A DNA stretch of 64,000 nt from an uncultured Aquimarina sp. (GCA_947502885.1 CANNBP010000009.1:1-64000), one strand, 5' to 3'. Shown: positions 35,755 through 45,310, counted from the stretch's first letter. Numbers and translations are program-made. The notes: generated by a model from the sequence alone, not told the origin.

Positions 35755-36780
35755 ATGAAAAAAAATATATTAGTAACTGGCGGAGCGGGATTTATAGGAT
35801 CAAATTATGTTAATCTTATTTCTAGCAATGAAGATTACAAAATTGTTAATCTTGATAAACTAACGTATGCTGGAGATCTTAATAATATAGATATTACTAA
35901 TGAGAACAACTATACATTTATTGAAGGAGATATTTGTGATGAACAATTATTAAAGAACATTTTTTTAGATTACAAAATTGATACTGTAGTTCATTTTGCT
36001 GCAGAATCCCATGTGGATAATTCAATAACAGGTCCAAGAGCATTTATTGAAACTAATATTACAGGCACTTTTAATTTATTGCAAGCGGCATATCAAGTAT
36101 GGATGAAAGAACCTAATAAATTGAATCCGAAGTATGAGCATGCACGATTTTTGCATGTTTCAACTGATGAGGTATATGGTACATTGGGAGAAACAGGTTT
36201 ATTTACAGAAATAACAGCATATGCGCCCAATAGTCCTTATAGTGCATCAAAGGCCTCTTCAGATATGTTAGTTCGAAGTTATTTCCATACTTATGGGCTT
36301 CCTGTCGTAACCACAAATTGTTCAAATAATTATGGGCCAAGACAGCATAATGAAAAACTAATACCAACGATCATAAGAAAAGCACTTAATAAAGAAGATA
36401 TTCCTATTTATGGTACTGGAAAAAATATACGTGATTGGTTATATGTATTAGACCATTGTAGAGGAATTGAACTTGCTCTTTTAAATGGTAGAATAGGAGA
36501 AACTTATAATATTGGAGGTAAAAATGAAAGGGAAAATATCTATATAGCTAAGACAATTTGCACTATTTTAGATACGATTAAGCCTTTGAAAAATAATAAG
36601 TCATACCTTGATCTAATCACTTTTGTCGCAGATCGGCCTGGTCATGATTTTAGATATGGTATTGATGCATCAAAAATAGAAAGAGAACTTGGATGGAGAG
36701 CAGATGAAAATTTTGAAACTGGAATAAAAAAAACAATAGATTGGTACTTAGAAAAATATACTAACCAAAGTGGTTTGTAG
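35755..36780 (+). CDS. rfbB: dTDP-glucose 4,6-dehydratase
   Basis: The product has 341 residues. It converts dTDP-glucose to dTDP-4-keto-6-deoxyglucose with bound NAD+, the second step of dTDP-L-rhamnose synthesis. The Rossmann motif GGAGFIGSNYV is at the N-terminus. Further along are the THR-type catalytic segment HVSTDEVYGTLGETG (Asp-Glu pair), the YxxxK motif (SPYSASKASSD) and NNYGPRQHNEKLIPT. The end carries VADRPGHDFRYGIDASKIE, diagnostic of RfbB. It is 46 bp before rfbA. Confidence 0.97.
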   Translation: MKKNILVTGGAGFIGSNYVNLISSNEDYKIVNLDKLTYAGDLNNIDITNENNYTFIEGDICDEQLLKNIFLDYKIDTVVHFAAESHVDNSITGPRAFIETNITGTFNLLQAAYQVWMKEPNKLNPKYEHARFLHVSTDEVYGTLGETGLFTEITAYAPNSPYSASKASSDMLVRSYFHTYGLPVVTTNCSNNYGPRQHNEKLIPTIIRKALNKEDIPIYGTGKNIRDWLYVLDHCRGIELALLNGRIGETYNIGGKNERENIYIAKTICTILDTIKPLKNNKSYLDLITFVADRPGHDFRYGIDASKIERELGWRADENFETGIKKTIDWYLEKYTNQSGL

Positions 36781-36826
36781 TTATAGTACAAGAAGAGCGA
36801 AACTTCTCAAAAATAAGTAAATATAA

Positions 36827-37684
36827 ATGAAAGGAATCATATTAGCAGGGGGATCGGGAACACGTTTACATCCACTTACAATGGCGATTAGTAAACAATT
36901 AATGCCAATATATGATAAGCCTATGATTTATTATCCTCTTTCAACTTTAATGTCTGCAGGAATAAATGAAATATTAATTATTTCAACTAAACAGGACTTA
37001 CCTCTGTTTCAAAAATTACTAGGTAATGGATCAGATTATGGCTGTAGATTTGACTATGCTATACAAGATCATCCCAATGGATTGGCCGAAGCTTTTATTA
37101 TAGGTGAGCATTTTATAGGAAAGGATAAGGTTGCATTAATACTCGGAGATAATATATTTTATGGTTCTGGACTTGAAGAGCTTTTAGAAGCAAATAATGA
37201 TCCTGATGGAGGAGTTATTTATGCTTATCATGTTCAAGACCCAGAAAGATATGGGGTTGTTGAATTTGATGATAGTGGAAAAGCAATTTCTATTGAAGAA
37301 AAACCTGAAGCCCCTAAATCCCAGTATGCTGTACCAGGAATTTATTTTTATGACAATAAGGTTGTAAATATTGCAAAGTCAATTACCCCAAGTGTAAGGG
37401 GTGAATTAGAAATTACAGATGTAAATAATGCATATTTGAACCAGGGAAAATTGCAAGTAAGTATTTTGGATAAAGGAACGGCATGGCTCGATACAGGAAC
37501 CTTTAATTCTTTAATGCAAGCAAGTCAATTTGTACAAGTTATAGAAGAGAGACAGGGTCTTAAAATTGGGGCTATTGAAGAAGTAGCATATAATAAGGGA
37601 TTTATAAATAAAGATCAGCTCAAGAAGTTAGCTAAACCACTATTAAAAAGTGGTTATGGCAAGTACTTATTAAGCTTGGATTAA
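36827..37684 (+). CDS. rfbA: Glucose-1-phosphate thymidylyltransferase
   Basis: The product has 285 residues. It makes dTDP-glucose from glucose-1-phosphate and dTTP, the first step of the rhamnose pathway. The N-terminal nucleotidyltransferase motif is GIILAGGSGTRLHPLT, followed by PMIYYPLSTLMSAGI, ALILGDNIFYGSGL (metal Asp), EEKPEAPKSQYAVPGIYFYD and GTAWLDTGTFNSLMQASQF. All landmarks of RmlA are present and the length is normal. It lies between rfbB and rfbC. Confidence 0.97.
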   Translation: MKGIILAGGSGTRLHPLTMAISKQLMPIYDKPMIYYPLSTLMSAGINEILIISTKQDLPLFQKLLGNGSDYGCRFDYAIQDHPNGLAEAFIIGEHFIGKDKVALILGDNIFYGSGLEELLEANNDPDGGVIYAYHVQDPERYGVVEFDDSGKAISIEEKPEAPKSQYAVPGIYFYDNKVVNIAKSITPSVRGELEITDVNNAYLNQGKLQVSILDKGTAWLDTGTFNSLMQASQFVQVIEERQGLKIGAIEEVAYNKGFINKDQLKKLAKPLLKSGYGKYLLSLD

Positions 37685-37758
37685 AACATTAAAAAGAAAA
37701 GCAAAGTGTTTACTTGTTTCAGAATAGAAAAATCAACAAAATATTAATTAGTAATAAA

Positions 37759-38304
37759 TTGAAAGTTATAAAGACCACATTACAAGATTGTTTTGTAATT
37801 GAACCAACAGTATTTAATGACGAAAGAGGTGCTTTTTTTGAGAGTTTTAATGAAAAAGCATTTATAGAAGCCTCTGGTTTAAAAACTCGCTTTGTTCAAG
37901 ATAACCAATCAATATCAAAACAAGGAGTACTTAGAGGATTGCATTTTCAAATGGGTAGTCATGCCCAGGCAAAACTTGTAAGAGTGGTTAAAGGAGAAGT
38001 TCAGGATGTCGTGGTTGATTTAAGACCCTATTCTACAACTTATAAAAAGCATTTTTCAATAATTTTAAATGACGTAAATAAATATCAATTATTTGTTCCT
38101 AGAGGTTTTGCACATGGATTTTTAACATTAAGTGACACAGCGATTTTTGATTATAAATGTGATAATTACTATCACAAAAGTTCAGAATCAGGTATTATTT
38201 ATAGTGATCCTGAGCTTTCTATTGATTGGAAAGCAAATAATTTGAAAATTCAATTGTCTGCTAAAGATAAAGATTTACCAATGCTTAAAAATTTAAAGTT
38301 ATAG
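37759..38304 (+). CDS. rfbC: dTDP-4-dehydrorhamnose 3,5-epimerase, TTG start
   Basis: The start is probably the TTG at 37759, which gives 181 residues, the standard length, beginning (M)KVIKTTLQDCFVIEPTVF as in other RmlC proteins; no ATG is available. The frame is open upstream to a TTG at 37714, but those 15 residues (MFQNRKINKILISNK) match nothing in the family. Epimerase landmarks are DERGAFFESFNEKAF, GVLRGLHFQMGSHAQAKLV (catalytic His) and VPRGFAHGFLTLSD. It produces dTDP-4-keto-L-rhamnose. The final pathway gene, rfbD, follows only after a Wzz-like gene. Confidence 0.93.
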   Translation: MKVIKTTLQDCFVIEPTVFNDERGAFFESFNEKAFIEASGLKTRFVQDNQSISKQGVLRGLHFQMGSHAQAKLVRVVKGEVQDVVVDLRPYSTTYKKHFSIILNDVNKYQLFVPRGFAHGFLTLSDTAIFDYKCDNYYHKSSESGIIYSDPELSIDWKANNLKIQLSAKDKDLPMLKNLKL

Positions 38305-38560
38305 AGTTTGTAAGACTGTTTTTTTTTTAATAATTTTGATTGCACTTCTAGTAAAGAAGTATTCTACCCATTTTTCAGAATAAATGCCGTTTAGGTATTT
38401 GAAATAAAGACGATGATTCCTACCCCTCGTCAAAGACTATAATTAAAGTAAATTCTAACAATCGATATTATTCGACATATGTTGTTTTTAATCGAAAAAC
38501 ACAAGGTTGATAATATAGATTTAATTACAATAGCATTCTATTGTATACTTAAATAGACTT

Positions 38561-39619
38561 ATGACAACAAAAGAGAGTACACCAGAGGAGATTGATTTGA
38601 GTAAATTATTTAAGCAATTTGGAAAAGTTGTGATCCATATTTTTGGTTTTTTTAAGAGAATGGGTAATAGTATTTTTCATTTTACAATACTATTTCTTAA
38701 GTTCTTAAGATTTCATTTTAAGAAATTTATTATTGTCGCTGTATTAGGGCTATCACTTGGAGTATATTTAGACAATACATCATTACCAATTTATAGATCT
38801 TCAATGATCATAGAACCAAATTTTAATAGTGTTCAACAATTATATAATAATGTTGAATTTTATAATGAATTGGCAAAACAAAAAGAAAGTACTGCTTTGG
38901 TAGAAGCTTTTATAATTACAGAAGAAGATGCAAAGCATATTAAAAGCATAAAAATTGAATCATTTTCGGATCGGACACAGCGTATAAAACAATTTAGCGA
39001 GTTTATAGGCGAATTAGATTCAATATCACAAAAGAAAGTAAATTATGAGGATTACTTAGAAAATTTTAATGATATTAATGCAAAATTTCATAAAATAGAG
39101 ATTGAAGCAACTTCTCCAGAAATTGCAAGAAAATGTCAAAATGCTATTGTAAAATCAATAGAGAACAATGAATATTTTACTTTACAAAAAAAAATAAATG
39201 ATAGAAATATTGCTGTAAAAGACTCAATTATAAGTCAACAACAAAATGAAATTATAGGTTTACAAGAGTTTTATAAAAAACTTAAAATTCTTGAGGCGCA
39301 AAAACCTGATGGTAGAATGACAAGTATCAGTTTGGGAGAAAATCAAGTTGAAAATACCGTAGAAATTGAATTACTAAAACAGGCAAGGGAATTAAAAGAT
39401 GAAAAAGTTAAAATTAATAATGAAAAGGCAAACACAGAAAATACTATTAATATTATTTCAGAGTTTCCCAATAAAGGGGTGTTGGTAAATGATTTATTTA
39501 GTAAAAAAATTATACTTATGCCCTTGTTATGTATGGGGGGTTTGTTTTTTATTTTAGTGATCATCAAATTAAATAGGTTTGTCATGAATTATGATGAAAA
39601 CAAAAAAAATAGTATTTAA
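38561..39619 (+). CDS. Wzz-like polysaccharide chain-length or co-polymerase protein (paralogue 2)
   Basis: The product has 352 residues with the same plan as the gene at 33726: an N-terminal (E)EIDLSKLFKQFGK motif matching EIDLLRIFGAFKR there, a membrane segment at ~63-80 (FIIVAVLGLSLGVYLD), a periplasmic domain with a long coiled coil (~195-300), and a second membrane segment at ~313-333. The two are paralogues, though diverged. No ATP-binding BY-kinase domain is fused, unlike in Wzc. It sits between rfbC and rfbD, with 256 bp of non-coding DNA in front that holds no feature I can support. Confidence 0.65.
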   Translation: MTTKESTPEEIDLSKLFKQFGKVVIHIFGFFKRMGNSIFHFTILFLKFLRFHFKKFIIVAVLGLSLGVYLDNTSLPIYRSSMIIEPNFNSVQQLYNNVEFYNELAKQKESTALVEAFIITEEDAKHIKSIKIESFSDRTQRIKQFSEFIGELDSISQKKVNYEDYLENFNDINAKFHKIEIEATSPEIARKCQNAIVKSIENNEYFTLQKKINDRNIAVKDSIISQQQNEIIGLQEFYKKLKILEAQKPDGRMTSISLGENQVENTVEIELLKQARELKDEKVKINNEKANTENTINIISEFPNKGVLVNDLFSKKIILMPLLCMGGLFFILVIIKLNRFVMNYDENKKNSI

Positions 39620-39645
39620 AATTCGTAAGAAATAAAAGAGTAAGT

Positions 39646-40494
39646 TTGGTAAGCATATTAGTAACCGGGGCAAATGGTCAATTAGGAAGTTGTATTAAGA
39701 AAATAGAAAAGAATTATCTACAGTTAAATTTGTGTTTTCTGAATTCTAACGAACTCGATATTAGTAAAGAAAATGAAATTCGAGATGTTTTTGAACAAAA
39801 AAAAATTGACTTTGTTATCAATTGTGCAGCATATACTAATGTTGAAAAATCTGAAAAAGAACCCGAAAAAGCATTTTTGGTAAATGCTGATGGAGTAAGA
39901 AACCTAGCTCATATATGTGATAAATACAATACAACGTTAATACATATATCTACAGATTATGTGTTTGATGGCACTAAAAGAACACCGTACATAGAAGAAG
40001 ATATACCAAACCCTATAAACGAATATGGTAAGTCAAAACTGAATGGAGAAAAACATGTTCAAGAGCTTTTAAGTAAATACTTTATTATCCGAACTTCTTG
40101 GTTGTATTCTGAATTTGGTCATAATTTTTTTAAAACAATTTTAAAAAAATCAGAAATTGAAACTGAACTTTGTATTACCACATCAGAAACTGGAACTCCA
40201 ACAAATGCAAATGATCTGGCTCAATTTATTTTAGATATAATCAAAAATCAAAGCCAAGAATATGGTATTTATCATTATAGTAATCTGGGAAAAGCAACTT
40301 GGTATGATTTTGCAAAGGAAATTTTAAGCCTTTCAGGTAAACTTGAGACTATACAGCTAAAAAAAACCGATAATTACGTTACTTTTGCACGAAGGCCCGG
40401 ATACAGTGTTTTAAATACTTTAAAGGCTCAAAGAACTTTTGAATTATCTCAAAGTGAATGGAGCTCAAGTCTTGATAGCCTTATTAATAAATGA
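39646..40494 (+). CDS. rfbD: dTDP-4-dehydrorhamnose reductase, TTG start
   Basis: The product has 282 residues from the TTG at 39646. It is the first usable start, since no in-frame ATG precedes the cofactor motif VSILVTGANGQLGSCI. It reduces dTDP-4-keto-L-rhamnose with NAD(P)H to dTDP-L-rhamnose. Landmarks are INCAAYTNVEKSEKEPEKAF, STDYVFDGTK, NEYGKSKLNGE (YxxxK) and IIRTSWLYSEFGHNF. It completes the rhamnose set begun at rfbB, but a Wzz-like gene separates it from rfbC. The start is 26 bp from the stop of that gene. Confidence 0.93.
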   Translation: MVSILVTGANGQLGSCIKKIEKNYLQLNLCFLNSNELDISKENEIRDVFEQKKIDFVINCAAYTNVEKSEKEPEKAFLVNADGVRNLAHICDKYNTTLIHISTDYVFDGTKRTPYIEEDIPNPINEYGKSKLNGEKHVQELLSKYFIIRTSWLYSEFGHNFFKTILKKSEIETELCITTSETGTPTNANDLAQFILDIIKNQSQEYGIYHYSNLGKATWYDFAKEILSLSGKLETIQLKKTDNYVTFARRPGYSVLNTLKAQRTFELSQSEWSSSLDSLINK

Positions 40495-40560
40495 GTTGGA
40501 CGTTATGAAGTATAAACCTGACCTCTCATAAGTATTTTAAAAAGGATTAAATAATTAGGA

Positions 40561-41655
40561 ATGAAAATAGACTTTGCTAATTTAACAAAAGCATATCAAG
40601 AACATAAAAAGGCTATTGATAATGCTATGAACGATGTTGTGTCCTCGTCAAGATTCATTATGGGGCGTGAGGTTCAAGAACTAGAAGAACAATTACAGTT
40701 ATATACTGAAGCCAAATTTGCAATAACATGTTCTTCAGGAACAGATGCTCTTGTTTTGGCACTCATGGCCTTAGATATTCAACCAGGAGATGAAATTATT
40801 ACCACTCCCTTTACTTTTATCGCTACAGCAGAAGTTATTGCCTTTTTAGGAGCGATTCCCGTGTTTGTAGATATAGAAGAATCTACATATAATATTAATG
40901 TTAATCTGATTAAAGATAAAATTACATCTAAAACAAAAGCAATAATGCCAGTATCTCTATATGGACAAATTGCAGACATGGATGAAATTAATGAAATAGC
41001 CAATACTCATAATCTAGATGTTATAGAGGATGCAGCACAAAGTTTTGGAGCGTATTATAAAGACAAAAAAAGCTGTAACCTTTCTACTATAGGGTGTACT
41101 TCTTTTTTTCCGGCAAAACCATTAGGCTGTTTTGGTGATGGAGGAGCTCTTTTTACAAATAATGAAGAATTAGCAAATAAAATAAAGAGCATTAGAGTAC
41201 ATGGTCAAACAAAAAGATATGTTCACAAATATATTGGTATTGGAGGACGTTTAGATACCCTACAAGCGGCTGTTTTATTAGAAAAACTTAAGCATTATAA
41301 AAATGATGTGGAAAGAAGACAACTTGTGGCAAAAGCATATAATAAACACCTAAATGATTGTACTGTCACTCCTTTTGTAAAAGAGTATAATACTTCGGTT
41401 TGGGCTCAATACTCTATTAGGGTTAAGAATAGAGATGTTATTCAATCTAATTTAAAAGAAAAGGGAATACCAACAGCTATACATTATCCAAAACCTTTGC
41501 ATTTGCAAGAGTGTTTTAATTATCTTGGATATAAAAAAGGAGATTTCCCTATTTCAGAAAGTGTGTCTAAAGAGATTATGAGTTTACCAATGAACCCATA
41601 CCTTACAGACGAAGAAATACAATACATAACAACAGAATTGAAAAAACTATTATGA
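40561..41655 (+). CDS. DegT/DnrJ/EryC1/StrS aminotransferase, WbpE/WlbC-like
   Basis: The product has 364 residues. It is a PLP enzyme of the sugar aminotransferase family. The Schiff-base Lys is K186 in SFFPAKPLGCFGDGGAL, preceded by EDAAQSFGAYYK; SSGTDALVLALMALDI is near the N-terminus. Its ATGA stop/start overlap with the WlbA-type dehydrogenase at 41652 suggests the pair work in series: oxidation of C3 of UDP-GlcNAcA, then transamination from glutamate, as in WbpB/WbpE. An acetyltransferase for the 3-amino group is not adjacent, but one lies at 57062. Confidence 0.9.
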   Translation: MKIDFANLTKAYQEHKKAIDNAMNDVVSSSRFIMGREVQELEEQLQLYTEAKFAITCSSGTDALVLALMALDIQPGDEIITTPFTFIATAEVIAFLGAIPVFVDIEESTYNINVNLIKDKITSKTKAIMPVSLYGQIADMDEINEIANTHNLDVIEDAAQSFGAYYKDKKSCNLSTIGCTSFFPAKPLGCFGDGGALFTNNEELANKIKSIRVHGQTKRYVHKYIGIGGRLDTLQAAVLLEKLKHYKNDVERRQLVAKAYNKHLNDCTVTPFVKEYNTSVWAQYSIRVKNRDVIQSNLKEKGIPTAIHYPKPLHLQECFNYLGYKKGDFPISESVSKEIMSLPMNPYLTDEEIQYITTELKKLL

Positions 41656-42590
41656 AGAACTTTGCATTGATAGGAGCAGCAGGTTATATCGCTCCAAGAC
41701 ACATGAAAGCAATTAAAGACACTAATAATATACTTTTAGCGGCATATGACAAAAATGATAGCGTTGGGATTATAGATTCTCATTTTCCTAAAGCCGATTT
41801 TTTTGTAGAGTTTGAAAGATTTGATAGACATATTGAAAAACTTAAATATGAACAGAATTTGTTTTTAGACTATGTGAGTATTTGTTCTCCAAATTATTTA
41901 CATGATGCTCATATTAGATTTGCGTTGAGAAGTGGTGCTGATGCAATATGTGAGAAACCTTTAGTTTTAAATCCTTGGAATATCGATAAGTTACAAAAGG
42001 TTGAAGAAATGACGGGTAAAAAAGTCTATAATATCTTACAACTTAGAGTGCACCCATCAATAATTGCATTAAAAGAAAAAGTAGCGAAGTCTAAAAAGGA
42101 TTCTAAATTTGAAGTAGACTTGACATATTTGACTTCTAGAGGAAATTGGTATCATACATCATGGAAAGGAGATAAAAGCAAATCTGGTGGAATTGCAACT
42201 AATATCGGAGTACATTTTTATGATATGTTGTCTTGGATTTTTGGAGATATTCAAGAAAATGTTGTTCATATACACGAAGAAGATAGAGCGGCAGGATATT
42301 TAGAATTTGAAAATGCTAGGGTACGTTGGTTTTTATCGATTAACTCAGAATACTTACCAGAAGATGTAAAAAAGAAGGGGCAAACTACATTTAGATCTAT
42401 TACAATTGATGATGAAGAATTAGAATTCAGTGGTGGATTTACAGATTTGCACACAATGGTCTATAAAGATATATTAGAAGGAAAAGGATATGGATTAGAG
42501 GCAGCTAGAACAGCAATCAATATTGTTCATAATATTAGGAATACAAAACCCGTAGGGATAAAAGGAGAATACCACCTTTTCTGTAAGTAA
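41652..42590 (+). CDS. Gfo/Idh/MocA oxidoreductase, WlbA-like UDP-GlcNAcA 3-dehydrogenase
   Basis: The product has 312 residues. The N-terminus (MKNFALIGAAGYIAPRHMKA) and the following SICSPNYLHDAHI, CEKPLVLNPWNIDKL (EKP motif) and LQLRVHPSIIALKEK are characteristic of the WlbA/WbpB group. That group oxidises C3 of UDP-N-acetylglucosaminuronic acid with NAD+, and I recall work showing 2-oxoglutarate can regenerate the cofactor. It overlaps the aminotransferase gene by 4 bp. WlbA-type starts of the form ALIGAAGYIAPRH are very close to this one, so the subgroup call is fairly strong. Confidence 0.88.
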   Translation: MKNFALIGAAGYIAPRHMKAIKDTNNILLAAYDKNDSVGIIDSHFPKADFFVEFERFDRHIEKLKYEQNLFLDYVSICSPNYLHDAHIRFALRSGADAICEKPLVLNPWNIDKLQKVEEMTGKKVYNILQLRVHPSIIALKEKVAKSKKDSKFEVDLTYLTSRGNWYHTSWKGDKSKSGGIATNIGVHFYDMLSWIFGDIQENVVHIHEEDRAAGYLEFENARVRWFLSINSEYLPEDVKKKGQTTFRSITIDDEELEFSGGFTDLHTMVYKDILEGKGYGLEAARTAINIVHNIRNTKPVGIKGEYHLFCK

Positions 42591-42639
42591 AAGTCAATAG
42601 ACATGTTGACTATGAAAAAACAGTTTATTACATATTTTT

Positions 42640-43929
42640 ATGAATGACATTAGAAATAAATTCTCTCTAAATTCTAAGTTTTCTAGGAATATACTCACTC
42701 TTGTTACAGGAACAGCAATGGCTCAAGCAATACCATTGGCATTATCTCCTATTCTAACTAGATTGTATACTCCAGAAGATTTTGGAATTTTAGCAACTTA
42801 TATGTCTATTGCGGCAGTTGCTACAGTATTAGTTTCGTTGAAATATGATATTGCGATTATTATTCCAGAAAAAGACGAGGATTCGGCAAGTATAACAATT
42901 CTCTCTGTCGTAATAGCAGCCATTATAAGTACGATATTATTCATAATTGTTTTTTTCTTTAATACAGAGATAGCTACTTTTTTATCAGAAAAAGAGGAAG
43001 CTCAAATATTATCAAAATGGCTATATTTTGTGCCATTTTCAGTATTTTTTATGGGAGTGTTTAACGCTATTAGCTTTTGGTTTAATAGAAAAACATTGTA
43101 TAAAAGAATGGCAGCTAGTAAAGTAGTTAATACATCTGGAATGACAGGTGTACAGGTGGGTTCAGGGCTGCTTAATTACACGCCTATTGGTCTTTTAGCT
43201 GGTTTTGTAGCTGGTAGATTCTTTTCCGTTCTTTTTTTGTTTTACAAGTTGAGAAAGGATGATACTTCGATCTTTTCAAAAGTTACTCAGAAGAAAATGT
43301 TGGCTCTTTTAAAAAGATATAAACGTTTTCCATATTTTACATTGCCAGCAGAATTTACAAATGTGATATCTAATCAATTACCAATTTTTATAATTGGTAA
43401 GTACTTCGGAGGTGTCGTTTTAGGAAATTATTCTCTTATGGAAAGAGTTTTAAATGCACCAATTACTTTATTAGGTCGATCTGTTCTAGATGTATTTAAA
43501 CAAAGAGCGAGTGAAGATTATGTGAAGTATGGTAATTGTAAAGACATTTTTTTGAAAACGTTTAAAACATTAGTCTTGTTATCAATAGCACCATCTGTAT
43601 TATTGTTTTTTCTATCGCCATTTGTTTTTAAAATTGTTTTTGGAGAAGAATGGCAAATTGCAGGCGAGTTTGCGCAAATCTTTTCTGTACTTTTCTTTTT
43701 TAAATTTACAGCGAGTCCATTAAGTTATATGTTTAATATTGCAGAAAAGCAACATTATGATATGTTTTGGCAAATAGGATTGCTTATTTTTGCCATTATT
43801 TCTTTTGTAGTTGGTGTAGCATACAATGATATAAATATTGCTTTAATTAGTTTTGTAGCGTCATATTCACTGATGTATGTAATTAATTTGTACTTATCAT
43901 ATACTTTTGCAAAAGGAAATAAAAAATAA
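42640..43929 (+). CDS. Wzx-type oligosaccharide flippase
   Basis: The product has 429 residues and about 12 hydrophobic segments. It belongs to the MATE/polysaccharide-transport (PST) superfamily: an N-terminus with FSRNILTLVTGTAMAQAIPL, LSPILTRLYTPEDFG near residue 40, and a conserved RYKRFPYFTLPAEFTNVISN near residue 225. It should move the lipid-linked repeat unit across the inner membrane for Wzy polymerisation. It lies between the WlbA/WbpE pair and the amidination module; hisH begins 4 bp after its stop. Confidence 0.88.
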   Translation: MNDIRNKFSLNSKFSRNILTLVTGTAMAQAIPLALSPILTRLYTPEDFGILATYMSIAAVATVLVSLKYDIAIIIPEKDEDSASITILSVVIAAIISTILFIIVFFFNTEIATFLSEKEEAQILSKWLYFVPFSVFFMGVFNAISFWFNRKTLYKRMAASKVVNTSGMTGVQVGSGLLNYTPIGLLAGFVAGRFFSVLFLFYKLRKDDTSIFSKVTQKKMLALLKRYKRFPYFTLPAEFTNVISNQLPIFIIGKYFGGVVLGNYSLMERVLNAPITLLGRSVLDVFKQRASEDYVKYGNCKDIFLKTFKTLVLLSIAPSVLLFFLSPFVFKIVFGEEWQIAGEFAQIFSVLFFFKFTASPLSYMFNIAEKQHYDMFWQIGLLIFAIISFVVGVAYNDINIALISFVASYSLMYVINLYLSYTFAKGNKK

Positions 43930-43933
43930 ATCG

Positions 43934-44542
43934 ATGATAACAATAGTAGATTATAAAGTGGGAAATTTGGGCTCTATCCAAAATATGTTAAAAAAGATAG
44001 GGGCAAAGTCTCAAATAACATCTGACCCAGTTAAGTTAGAATCTGCTGAGAAGATTATTTTACCCGGTGTAGGTGCTTTTGATTCTGGTGTAGAAAGTTT
44101 AAAAAAATTTAATCTGTGGGATGTATTGAATCAAAAAGCATTAGTAGAAAAAAGACCAATCCTTGGGATATGTTTGGGGGCTCAATTATTATGTCAAGGT
44201 AGTGAAGAAGGAAAACAAAAGGGTTTAGGTTGGATCGATGCTCAAGTTAAGAAGTTTAACTTTGAAGATAGAAGTTTCAAAGTCCCTCATATAGGATGGA
44301 ATTATACGGATATACAAAAAGAAAGTAAATTGTTTAAAAACATGTATGAAGAACCTAAGTTTTACTTTGTACATTCCTATTATATGCAAGTAGATGATAA
44401 TTCTGGATTAACTAAAACAAATTATAGTTTTAACTTTGATTCTGCAGTAGAGAAACACAATATATTGGGAGTACAGTTTCACCCAGAAAAAAGCCATAAG
44501 TTTGGCATGAAATTATTAGAAAATTTTGTCAGCGAATTTTAG
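43934..44542 (+). CDS. hisH: HisH-type glutamine amidotransferase of an acetamidino-sugar module
   Basis: The start is the ATG at 43934, four bases after the wzx stop (202 residues); an upstream TTG would overlap wzx. The class I glutaminase Cys is C80 (LGICLGAQLL) and the His-Glu pair is in VQFHPEKSH. KVPHIGWNYTDI and YFVHSYYMQ also match HisH. With the HisF-like protein it should release ammonia from glutamine. No other histidine genes occur nearby, and the next genes are HisF2-like and WbpG-like, so the likely role is amidination of a 2,3-diacetamido sugar. It is probably a duplicate of the biosynthetic HisH. Confidence 0.9.
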   Translation: MITIVDYKVGNLGSIQNMLKKIGAKSQITSDPVKLESAEKIILPGVGAFDSGVESLKKFNLWDVLNQKALVEKRPILGICLGAQLLCQGSEEGKQKGLGWIDAQVKKFNFEDRSFKVPHIGWNYTDIQKESKLFKNMYEEPKFYFVHSYYMQVDDNSGLTKTNYSFNFDSAVEKHNILGVQFHPEKSHKFGMKLLENFVSEF

Positions 44543-44545
44543 ACT

Positions 44546-45310
44546 ATGGCACTTAAAAGAATTATACCTTGTTTATTACTAAGAGATAGCGGATTGGTAA
44601 AAACAATAAAGTTTAAAGACTCAACATATATCGGAGATCCAATAAATGCAGTTAAAATTTTTAATGAAAAAGAAGTTGATGAACTTGTTTTTTTGGATAT
44701 TGATGCTACCAAGGATAAAAAAGAACCTCCGTACGAACTAATTCAAGACATTGCCACAGAATGTTTTATGCCATTTTGTTATGGAGGTGGAGTAAAAACT
44801 ATAGAGCAAATAAGAAGATTAATTGCTTCGGGAACAGAAAAAGTTGCAATTAATTCTGAGGCATTTTATAACCCTCATTTCATAAGTGAGGCTGCAAATG
44901 TTTTTGGAAGCTCTACAATTGTTGTCTCTATAGATTATAAAAAGAATCTTTTTGGAAAGACATCTGTATACGTAAGTGGAGGTAAAAAAAATACGAAAAA
45001 GGATCCCGTTGCATATGCGGTTGAAATGGAAAAACTTGGTGCAGGCGAGTTGTTTGTAAATTCTATTGAAAGAGATGGAACAATGAATGGATATGATCTA
45101 GAAATGATTAGAAAAATTACTGATGCCGTGTCAATTCCAGTAATTGCCTGTGGAGGAGCTGGACAGCTTAGCGATTTTCGAGATGCTTTTCAAGAAGGAA
45201 AGGCATCAGCGGCATCAGCTGGTAGTTTATTTGTTTTTCAAGGTAAAAAGAGAGGAGTGTTAATTTCATATCCTGATCCAAAAGAAGTGAAAGAGATAAT
45301 TTCGAATTAA
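44546..45310 (+). CDS. hisF: AglZ/HisF2-like acetamidino modification protein
   Basis: The product has 254 residues with a HisF-like beta-barrel: RIIPCLLLRDSG at the start, DELVFLDIDATKD, PFCYGGGVKT and IACGGAGQLSDF. The first strand of true HisF reads CLDVKDG, with the catalytic Asp at position 11; here that position is Leu (CLLLRD), which suits the HisF2 subgroup rather than histidine synthesis. An Asp in VVSIDYKKN, at the second site, is kept. The protein should channel ammonia from HisH to the WbpG-like ligase. It begins 3 bp after the hisH stop. Confidence 0.88.
   Translation: MALKRIIPCLLLRDSGLVKTIKFKDSTYIGDPINAVKIFNEKEVDELVFLDIDATKDKKEPPYELIQDIATECFMPFCYGGGVKTIEQIRRLIASGTEKVAINSEAFYNPHFISEAANVFGSSTIVVSIDYKKNLFGKTSVYVSGGKKNTKKDPVAYAVEMEKLGAGELFVNSIERDGTMNGYDLEMIRKITDAVSIPVIACGGAGQLSDFRDAFQEGKASAASAGSLFVFQGKKRGVLISYPDPKEVKEIISN

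Noticed and set aside
37714..37758. Upstream TTG start for rfbC
   Set aside because: The extra 15 residues match no RmlC protein; the TTG at 37759 gives the normal length.
43907..43933. TTG start extending hisH into wzx
   Set aside because: The ATG at 43934 gives the family-typical MITIVDYKVGN start and avoids the overlap.
43934..45310. hisH/hisF as part of histidine biosynthesis
   Set aside because: No other his genes are near, a WbpG-like gene follows, and the HisF-like protein has Leu in place of the first catalytic Asp.
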